DNA of 32,721 bases from Leptolyngbyaceae cyanobacterium MO_188.B28 (GTDB taxonomy: Bacteria > Cyanobacteriota > Cyanobacteriia > Phormidesmidales > Phormidesmidaceae), in contig JASJDH010000032.1 of the NCBI GenBank assembly GCA_030065175.1, forward strand, positions 1 through 32,721, in the 5' to 3' direction. The translations under genes and the position numbers were made by a program. Numbering within the stretch: the stretch's first letter is position 1; every line of letters starts with the position of its first letter. Below the pieces are notes generated by a model that was given only the letters and a program-made list of their open reading frames with translations, was not told the DNA's origin and did no database searches. Shown piece by piece: positions 26,768-32,721 of the stretch.

Positions 26768-27364
26768 ATGGGCTTGTTCGAAGATCTCAGTCGGTTTTTA
26801 GAAACTCGGCTGGATGAATTTTTGCGGGCGCATCCTCACCTGGAGATGCAAGCGTTAGAAGAGCAGCTGCGAGGCCAGGAAGAAGATGCAATTAATTTAC
26901 TGGGAGAGCTAAAACGACGAGAAAAGCAGCTTGAAGAAGGGATTCTCTCCACTGCTCAAGATGTCCAGCGATGGCATACGCGCATTGAAAAAGCTAAGGC
27001 GGCGAATCGATTGGATCTAGTGCAGCCGGCCCAGGCGCGAGAAGCGGCGCTCCTCCGTCAAGGCAACCACCTGTGGGGACAAATGAAGGGGGTAAAGGAG
27101 CGAATTACTCAAACCCGGGAATTGCAACGTAAAGTTCATCTTAAGCGGCAAGAACTGAAAACCAAAATCGCCCAGGCTGAAGCTGCTCGAACCGCTTCCC
27201 GGGCGGCTTCAACCTCTCGCTCGCAGCCTAACTGGGGTTCTGCCGGATGGAATCAGAGTCCCTATAGCATGTTTAATCAACCCACCGATCCGCTAGAAGA
27301 AACCTTCCAACGTTGGGAAACTGAGGAGGAGTTGGAGGAGCTAAAGCGGAAAATGGGAAGATGA
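26768..27364 (+). CDS. Coiled-coil protein, TIGR04376-like cyanobacterial family
   Basis: 198 residues. It starts MGLFEDLSRFLETRLDEFLR and continues with long heptad-rich helices (ALEEQLRGQEEDAINLLGEL, then RHTRIEKAKAANR-like and LQRKVHLKRQELKTKIAQ segments), in the style of PspA/Vipp1 proteins. A short Ser/Gln linker and a conserved end, DPLEETFQRWETEEELEELK, complete it. I recall this architecture as TIGR04376, a cyanobacterial family of unknown function. ATG 26768 follows aggag with good spacing. Confidence 0.85.
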   Translation: MGLFEDLSRFLETRLDEFLRAHPHLEMQALEEQLRGQEEDAINLLGELKRREKQLEEGILSTAQDVQRWHTRIEKAKAANRLDLVQPAQAREAALLRQGNHLWGQMKGVKERITQTRELQRKVHLKRQELKTKIAQAEAARTASRAASTSRSQPNWGSAGWNQSPYSMFNQPTDPLEETFQRWETEEELEELKRKMGR

Positions 27365-27437
27365 CGAGTTTCTACATATTGCCGTTCAGTCGTAGTTCAG
27401 TCGCTATTGAGTGGTTGGATGGCCGAGCCAATGCGTG

Positions 27438-27797
27438 TCAATTGTCTGCTTCGCGATCGCGGCGTCTTGGAATTTCAAACGAAATTGAGCGTTTCGTGGC
27501 TGACAAGATCTGAAAGGAGAGGGGACGTTTGGTCGCCTGATTAAGCGCTTTAGGGGGAGCTGTCGGGGCGGGTTGAGGCGGGCTGAGGGGGTTCGATTGA
27601 GGCGTGCGATCGCTCAAGGGATTAAACGGCAAGCCAGATATTCGATCATAGTTGGACGCGATCGCCAAAAAAATGCCTCCTGCCACAGTAAGCGGCAGAG
27701 AGACCTGAGCGTCTGAAAACCAGGAAAATTGACCGATCCATTGGTACAGCTCAAAGGAGCCAAATAGGATGATAAAGCACACCACCCAGAGCTTCAT
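27438..27797 (-). CDS. Small hypothetical membrane protein
   Basis: 119 residues: two N-terminal spans (MKLWVVCFIILFGSFELYQW and VSLPLTVAGGIFLAIASNY), then a Pro-rich stretch (about 65-85) and a basic C-terminus with two similar segments (RPLSFQIL and RSISFEIP). No family recognised. It is convergent with the TIGR04376-like gene, and its ATG faces the map promoter region. Confidence 0.7.
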   Translation of the reverse strand: MKLWVVCFIILFGSFELYQWIGQFSWFSDAQVSLPLTVAGGIFLAIASNYDRISGLPFNPLSDRTPQSNPLSPPQPAPTAPPKALNQATKRPLSFQILSATKRSISFEIPRRRDREADN

Positions 27798-27981
27798 ACT
27801 TTAATCTCCTGCAGATTGATTAATCCGCATTATTTTCCATAGATGCTATGATTCCTGGCTATTTGAAGGATAGCCGATCAAAGCGGCCTGTCAAGGAGAA
27901 CTGTATTGACAAATAGGCAGAGGGTTACCCAGGCAGTTAGAGTAGGATTAACAGAAATGTAACTGCTTGGGATGAAAGCCT

Positions 27982-28773
27982 GTGGAACCGGAAGTTATCA
28001 CTTTACTATCGAAACGCGAGATAGAGAAAATGCGGCGTGCAGGCCGATTGGCGGCTAAGCTGCTGGATCACTTGGAGCCGATGGTCAGGCCCGGAATTAG
28101 CACCCTTGAACTTAATGACGAGGCGGAGCGTTGGACCCAGGCCCATGGCGCTAAGAGTGCGCCTTTAGGGTATGGTCCGACGGAGTCTCCATTTCCCAAA
28201 TCGATTTGCACCAGTGTGAACGAAGTGGTGTGTCATGGGATCCCTAATCCTAAGCAGATTTTGCAAGATGGAGACATTATCAATATTGATGTCACCCCCA
28301 TTATTGATGGATACCACGGCGATACCTCGCGTACTTTTTATGTGGGTGAGCCGTCTCCCCTTGCTAGGAAGCTGGTAGAGGTCACTGAAGAATGTCTCCG
28401 CCGCGGCATTATGGCGGTCAAGCCGGGAGCGCGGGTTGGCGATATTGGCTCCGCAATTCAAGCATATGCCGAAGCGCAAGGGTTTTCTGTGGTGCGGGAT
28501 TTTGTCGGGCATGGCGTCCATCGGATCTTCCACGCTGCTCCCCAGATTCCCCATTATGGGCAAGCCGGTAAGGGTAAAAAGCTGCGCAAGGGGATGGTGT
28601 TCACCATCGAACCCATGATCAATGAGGGTTCCTGGGAAGTGGAATTGCAGGCAGATGGTTGGACCGCCCTGACTGCGGATCGTAAGCTGTCGGCTCAATT
28701 TGAGCATACGATTGCAGTCACCGAAGACGGCGTTGAAATTTTGACCTTAGCGCCTGTACCGGTTACCGCTTAG
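27982..28773 (+). CDS. map: Type I methionine aminopeptidase
   Basis: 263 residues from a GTG start. It removes the initiator methionine from nascent proteins. The five metal ligands of the pita-bread fold are visible: Asp in NIDVTPI, Asp in YHGDTSRTF, His in GHGVHRIFHAAP, Glu in FTIEPMI and Glu in QFEHTIAV. KSICTSVNEVVCHGIP is the family signature. There is no N-terminal zinc finger, so this is the short form. No closer ATG fits, and the first residues (MEPEVITLLSKREIEKMRRA) match family starts. Confidence 0.96.
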   Translation: MEPEVITLLSKREIEKMRRAGRLAAKLLDHLEPMVRPGISTLELNDEAERWTQAHGAKSAPLGYGPTESPFPKSICTSVNEVVCHGIPNPKQILQDGDIINIDVTPIIDGYHGDTSRTFYVGEPSPLARKLVEVTEECLRRGIMAVKPGARVGDIGSAIQAYAEAQGFSVVRDFVGHGVHRIFHAAPQIPHYGQAGKGKKLRKGMVFTIEPMINEGSWEVELQADGWTALTADRKLSAQFEHTIAVTEDGVEILTLAPVPVTA

Positions 28774-28844
28774 CCTTCTCTCCCCGCCATAGTCAGGTCC
28801 GAAAACGGCCAGACTTTTCCTACGGTCGGGTTTATGCTGGGGGC

Positions 28845-30341
28845 ATGAAGCTTGATCACGATATTTGTTATCGGGCCATCCAAACCCGAGATAGTCGGTT
28901 TGACGGTCGGTTTTTTACTGGCGTTCTGAGTACCGGTATCTATTGCCGACCGGTCTGTCCCGCTCCCCTGCCGAAACCTGAAAACTGCCAGTTTTTTTCG
29001 AGTGCGGCGGCGGCCCATGCCGCGGGTTTTAGGCCTTGTCTCCGCTGTCGGCCTGAGGTGGCGCCAGAACTCAGTTTCCCATTGGCGTCTGCATCCACGG
29101 TTTCCCGGGCGCTCAGTTTGATTGCGGCAGGGGGGTTGGATGAGAACTCGGTTTCAGATTTGGCTGCTCAGGTAGGTGTGAGCGATCGCCATCTGAGACG
29201 GCTATTTACGCAGCATTTAGGGGTGTCGCCCATGGCGATCGCCCAGACTCGACGCATCCACTTTGCCAAAAAGCTATTGGATGAGACATCCCTGTCCATA
29301 GCGGATGTGGCGTTGGCGTCAGGATTTTCCAGTCTCCGCCGGTTTAACGACGTGATGCGCCGCACTTACCACCGAACCCCAAGAGAGCTACGCAAAGGTC
29401 TGTCGGGCGGCCAAGGGAGGGACTTCAGCAGCGGAATCACCTTGAAGTTGCCCTTTAGTCCCCCCTACAACTGGGTTGAACTGATGCGGTTTTTCATCCC
29501 TAGGGCGATACCTGGGATTGAAATGGCCGAATCAGGCTACTATCGCCGTACCGTGGTGATCAATGGCGCTCATGGCGTCGTTGAAGTGCGCCCTATGTTA
29601 AACCAGTCGCATTTGGCGGCGACCATTCAGTTTCCTCAGGTAACCGCTCTGGGGCAAATTGTTGAAGGTCTTCGCCGTCTATTCGATTTAGGCGCTAAGT
29701 CGGCGGACATCGATATCCACTTGCAGAAAAGTCCCTACCTGAGTCGGTCGGTGGCGGTTCTCCCGGGACTCCGGGTGGCGGGCGCTTGGGATGCGTTTGA
29801 GTTAGCAGTGCGGGCAATTTTGGGCCAGCAAGTGAGTGTGGCGGCGGCGACGACGCTGGCGGGCCGTTTGGTAAAACGCTATGGCGACCCTTTAGTCCTG
29901 CTGGATGGGGCTGTCGCTCCCGCCGATCTCCATTTTGTTTTTCCTGCGCCTGCCGTCTTAGCAAATGCAGAGTTGACTGAAATCGGCCTGCCCCGAGTGC
30001 GGGCGCAGACGATATCCGCCCTTGCCGCCGCCCTTGTCAAGACGCCCAATTGGCTACAGACATTCACCGATCTGGACGACGCCATTTCTGGCCTCCGTCA
30101 GATTCCGGGGATTGGAGAATGGACAGCTCAATACATTGCGATGCGAGCCCTCCATGAGCCGGATGCTTTTCCGGCCTCTGATCTGGGACTTTTGCGAGCC
30201 ATGGGCCAGCATAGTAAGCCGATGACTCAAAAACAGCTCTTGCAGATTGCTGAAGCGTGGCGCCCCTGGCGAGCTTACGCCGCCATGCACCTTTGGTTAG
30301 GTGAGCCAACCCTGATGTCCCTTAAGGAGGACTGTGCATAA
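28845..30341 (+). CDS. alkA: Ada zinc domain / AraC / AlkA fusion, alkylation repair glycosylase
   Basis: 498 residues in three parts. Residues 1-75 are an Ada-type zinc domain with Cys34, Cys38, Cys65 and Cys68 (YCRPVCPA and PCLRCRPE). In Ada the first cysteine takes methyl groups from phosphotriesters. Residues about 85-185 are an AraC-type helix-turn-helix pair (ISDLAAQVGVS-like; SIADVALASGFSSLRRFND). Residues about 200-498 are AlkA, with the HhH motif QIPGIGEWTAQYIAMRAL and catalytic Asp446 in FPASDLG. It should excise 3-methyladenine-type lesions and may regulate its own operon. Its TAA overlaps the ATG of ogt by one base. Confidence 0.95.
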   Translation: MKLDHDICYRAIQTRDSRFDGRFFTGVLSTGIYCRPVCPAPLPKPENCQFFSSAAAAHAAGFRPCLRCRPEVAPELSFPLASASTVSRALSLIAAGGLDENSVSDLAAQVGVSDRHLRRLFTQHLGVSPMAIAQTRRIHFAKKLLDETSLSIADVALASGFSSLRRFNDVMRRTYHRTPRELRKGLSGGQGRDFSSGITLKLPFSPPYNWVELMRFFIPRAIPGIEMAESGYYRRTVVINGAHGVVEVRPMLNQSHLAATIQFPQVTALGQIVEGLRRLFDLGAKSADIDIHLQKSPYLSRSVAVLPGLRVAGAWDAFELAVRAILGQQVSVAAATTLAGRLVKRYGDPLVLLDGAVAPADLHFVFPAPAVLANAELTEIGLPRVRAQTISALAAALVKTPNWLQTFTDLDDAISGLRQIPGIGEWTAQYIAMRALHEPDAFPASDLGLLRAMGQHSKPMTQKQLLQIAEAWRPWRAYAAMHLWLGEPTLMSLKEDCA

Positions 30342-30940
30342 TGGAACTTTTGATGGATAGAGTTGATTCTGAACTGGGGCAGATTCTGGTGGTCTGTGAT
30401 CATCATCAGCTTTGCGCCCTCGACTTCGGCGACGATGAAGACCGCTTGAAGACGTTGCTGAATCGTCGCTTTGGGGAAATTATCTTGAGACCTGCGACCA
30501 ATCCTCTGGGGGTGAGCGATCGCATCCGCGCCTATCTCGCAGGAGAATACGACAGTCTGAATGGTATTCCCGTCAACCCGGGCGGCGCTCCCTTCCAGCA
30601 GAAAGTTTGGTCTGCTCTGTGCGCTATTCCATGCGGGGAAGTTCTTTCCTACGGCGAATTAGCCGCTAAAATTGGTCAACCTACCGCGTCTCGGGCTGTT
30701 GGCATGGCCAATTCCCGTAATCCAATTGCGATTGTCATTCCTTGCCATCGGGTGATTGGCGCCAACGCTTCCTTGACAGGATACGCAGGCGGCATCGAGC
30801 GAAAACGCTGGTTATTGGAGCATGAGGGGGTTGTTTTAGAAGAGTTGGCTAACCGTCAGAAGATGAGGGTGAGACGTCAATCAACCCTGCCAGCAGAGCA
30901 AAGCCCTAAAGCCCCAAGCCGACAGCTATCTATTTTTTAA
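30341..30940 (+). CDS. ogt: Methylated-DNA--protein-cysteine methyltransferase with clamp-motif tail
   Basis: 199 residues. It removes methyl from O6-methylguanine to its own cysteine, Cys135 in VIPCHRVIG. FQQKVWSALCAIPCGEVLSYGELAAKIG and the arginine-finger region SRAVGMANSRNP are intact (read in parts). The start overlaps the preceding stop (taatg) and follows aaggagg, a near-perfect ribosome binding site, so translation is coupled to the AlkA fusion. A basic tail of about 35 residues past the usual end finishes QLSIF, which looks like a beta-clamp-binding pentapeptide. Confidence 0.96.
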   Translation: MELLMDRVDSELGQILVVCDHHQLCALDFGDDEDRLKTLLNRRFGEIILRPATNPLGVSDRIRAYLAGEYDSLNGIPVNPGGAPFQQKVWSALCAIPCGEVLSYGELAAKIGQPTASRAVGMANSRNPIAIVIPCHRVIGANASLTGYAGGIERKRWLLEHEGVVLEELANRQKMRVRRQSTLPAEQSPKAPSRQLSIF

Positions 30941-31103
30941 TCGGACGCTCTCCCATTGCTTTCTTAAAATATATTTTTTATTTTGATGTCAGCGACAAGC
31001 GTAGTTTCCTGTCTTCCTTCACCAAGCGGCTGATTTGCATCTCATATTTGCGAAACACATCAAAATATCTCCTCTAATCGGCCCTGTGCTAGGTGGGATA
31101 TGC

Positions 31104-32721
31104 ATGGGGCTAACCCCCGCCCCCGTGAATGCATGGCCCCTAGCTTGGCTTGCTCTGGCTCCATTGTGGGCAGCGATTTTGCACAATTCAAAGGGAAGGT
31201 GGATAAAGAGCAGCCTTCTGTGGGGACTGGGTTACCACGGTCTGGCGCTGCTGTGGATTACAGACCTCCATCCCCTAACCTGGATGGGAATTCCTTGGCT
31301 CGCCAGCCTCGCGATTGCAGTGTTTTGCTGGGTTTTCATAACCCTTTGGGGCGCTGCCCTTGTGGTCATTTGGGCCTTCCTATTGCGCCGCGTATGCTTC
31401 CGCTTCCCCACCCTTCACCCCTTCACCCGCGTCCTCCTTGGCGTCGCCTTGTGGTGTGGTCTCGAAACCCTCTGGAGCTGGGGTCCCCTATACTGGACGT
31501 CCCTGTCCTACACCCAAAGTCCTTATAACCTGCCGATTTTGCATCTCGGTCAACTCTCCGGCCAATTTACAATCACCGCCGCCCTACTCGCTGTCAATAG
31601 TCTCCTGGCCGAAGCCTGGCTCAGCCGACCAGAACGAGGGCGCTTGCTACCTACCCACCGTCCCCGACCAAGGTCCAAAATCCTTAGCGGAGCGGAGCGG
31701 AGCCTTAGCGAAGCCATGCCTGATAAGTCTATTGACCCTGGGGCTATAAATCCAAAATCCCTCCTCCTCACCACCCTCCTCCTTCTAATTTGCACCCACC
31801 TCCTCGGTTTCGCTCTCTACTTTCGTCCTCTGGCGGAGTCTCCTGACCAAGCGTTGAAAGTTGGCTTGATTCAGGGCAATGTGCCGACGCGCATCAAACT
31901 AACTCCTGAAGGAGAACGTCTTGCATTGCAAGGCTATACCGAGGGCTACAAAGCGCTAGCTCGTCAGGGAGTAGACGCTGTATTGACTCCGGAAGGCGCC
32001 CTGCCTGTGCTTTGGCGCGGCGCGACCAAGACTCAAAATCCCTTCTATAAAGCGATCCAGGAGTATGGTGTAGTCGCTTGGTTGGGGACATTCGCCCCGG
32101 TTGAGCAGGCTACGGAAGTTGGGGGCTTTCCCCGCATTACCCACAGTTTGTTAACGATTACGGGAACGGGAGAGCAGGTCGGTCGCTATAACAAAGTTAA
32201 ACTGGTTCCCCTAGGGGAATATATTCCCTTCAAACGGATTTTAGGAAATTGGATTGAACGGCTTTCTAGCATTAGCTACAGCCTAGAACCCGGAACAGCG
32301 TCTCAACAGTTTGAGACGCCCTTTGGCCGCGCCGCCGTTGGCATTTGCTATGAATCTGCCTATGGAGAAGGGTTTCGGTCTCAAGTCGCCAATGGCGGGC
32401 AATTTATTTTGACGGCTTCTAACAATGATCCCTATTCGCCTTCTATGATGGCTCAGCATCACGCCCAAGATGTAATGCGGTCTGTAGAAACAGATCGATG
32501 GGCGGTAAGGGCTACCAACACAGGACTTTCGGGTGTTGTTAATCCTCATGGATTAACCATTTGGTTATCTATACCGCATAAATATGGGATCCATTTTGCT
32601 ACTATCTACCGTCAGCATACTCGAACCTTATATGTGAGATGGGGTAACTGGCTGACTCCTGCGTTACTATTTTTAAGTTGTATTGCGATCGCAATTCATT
32701 TTGTTCGCCCGGGGCGACCCT
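31104..32721 (+). CDS. lnt: Apolipoprotein N-acyltransferase (3' end outside window)
   Basis: The frame is open to the window end, with 539 residues visible. Lnt adds the third acyl chain to lipoproteins in the inner membrane. N-terminal spans (GLTPAPVNAWPLAWLALAPL onward) are followed by a nitrilase domain with the catalytic triad in context: Glu in LTPEGALP, Lys in RYNKVKLVPLGEYIPF and Cys in VGICYESAYG. ATG 31104 has aggtggg just upstream. However, codons upstream in frame read GPVLGGIC, matching family N-termini, so GTG 31086 or TTG 31035 may be the true start. A hydrophilic insert of about 35 residues (31650-31760) separates two spans. The GerMN lipoprotein would be a client. Confidence 0.93.
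   Translation, partial: MGLTPAPVNAWPLAWLALAPLWAAILHNSKGRWIKSSLLWGLGYHGLALLWITDLHPLTWMGIPWLASLAIAVFCWVFITLWGAALVVIWAFLLRRVCFRFPTLHPFTRVLLGVALWCGLETLWSWGPLYWTSLSYTQSPYNLPILHLGQLSGQFTITAALLAVNSLLAEAWLSRPERGRLLPTHRPRPRSKILSGAERSLSEAMPDKSIDPGAINPKSLLLTTLLLLICTHLLGFALYFRPLAESPDQALKVGLIQGNVPTRIKLTPEGERLALQGYTEGYKALARQGVDAVLTPEGALPVLWRGATKTQNPFYKAIQEYGVVAWLGTFAPVEQATEVGGFPRITHSLLTITGTGEQVGRYNKVKLVPLGEYIPFKRILGNWIERLSSISYSLEPGTASQQFETPFGRAAVGICYESAYGEGFRSQVANGGQFILTASNNDPYSPSMMAQHHAQDVMRSVETDRWAVRATNTGLSGVVNPHGLTIWLSIPHKYGIHFATIYRQHTRTLYVRWGNWLTPALLFLSCIAIAIHFVRPGRP
31674..31760 (+). repeat. Repeat-derived insert inside lnt
   Basis: The 10-bp sequence tccaaaatcc occurs at 31674 and 31751, bracketing a stretch with the tandem pentamer gcgga repeated three times. 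The segment encodes a polar loop between two hydrophobic segments and keeps the frame. Confidence 0.5.

Noticed and set aside
28165-28707. 180-codon minus-strand frame inside map
   Set aside because: Antisense shadow of map, whose metal ligands and signature are all intact.
31100-31528. Two overlapping plus-strand frames at the start of lnt
   Set aside because: Both are out of frame with the conserved Lnt sequence, which is open from 31005 to the window end.

Overview
This window is a stretch of cyanobacterial chromosome. The octamer gcgatcgc (HIP1, typical of many cyanobacteria) recurs throughout, for example near 8062, 9294, 12163, 14022, 26296, 29181 and 30518. Several proteins read as cyanobacterial families: the 103-residue protein at 9891, the 40-residue membrane peptide at 10419, the PspA-like coiled-coil protein at 26768, and the MoeB-rhodanese. 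I cannot name the genus. I see no rRNA, tRNA or CRISPR array.

Layout. (1) 1-2285: the 3' part of a large secreted calcium-binding protein (thrombospondin type 3-like repeats, then RTX repeats), closed by a strong hairpin. (2) 2400-4110: a graveyard of toxin-antitoxin modules. A yefM-yoeB pair (minus strand) has a premature stop in the antitoxin and several lesions in the toxin. A brnT-brnA pair (plus strand) is collapsed by an internal deletion, stopped by a nonsense codon, and split by a 121-bp MITE-like element whose removal restores the BrnA tail. (3) 4171-7689: an undivided dnaE with an empty split-intein insertion site. (4) 7977-8668: fragments of an Rpn/DUF2887-type protein and of an FAD monooxygenase. 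The latter lies in frame directly behind a creatininase-family gene. (5) 8686-12818: creatininase-family gene, an NtcA-like palindrome, a small cyanobacterial gene, a 40-residue membrane protein, a GerMN lipoprotein and pyrB. (6) 13129-18000: moaE, recA, an LptF/LptG permease, and overlapping yidD and YihY-type genes. (7) 18384-23532: aspartoacylase-family gene, an exported protein, and a co-directional murF, JAMM protease, moeB-rhodanese row. (8) 23988-27797: four lineage-type proteins of unknown function. (9) 27982-end: map, then a translationally coupled alkylation-repair pair (Ada/AraC/AlkA fusion and Ogt), then lnt running off the window.

How genes relate. The MoeB-rhodanese and JAMM peptidase fit sulfur-carrier activation and processing, and moaE elsewhere in the window needs such a carrier. 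The AlkA fusion and Ogt form a two-gene alkylation response: their stop and start codons overlap and the start has a near-perfect ribosome binding site. Ogt ends in a beta-clamp-like pentapeptide, and DnaE has an equivalent internal motif. A family of about 115-190 bp imperfect palindromes lies in three intergenic gaps (about 12860, 16539 and 26582).

No complete new defence or mobile system is visible. The most informative material is the decayed toxin-antitoxin region with its datable MITE insertion, the intein-free dnaE, the clamp-motif Ogt and the NtcA-like site with no obvious adjacent gene.
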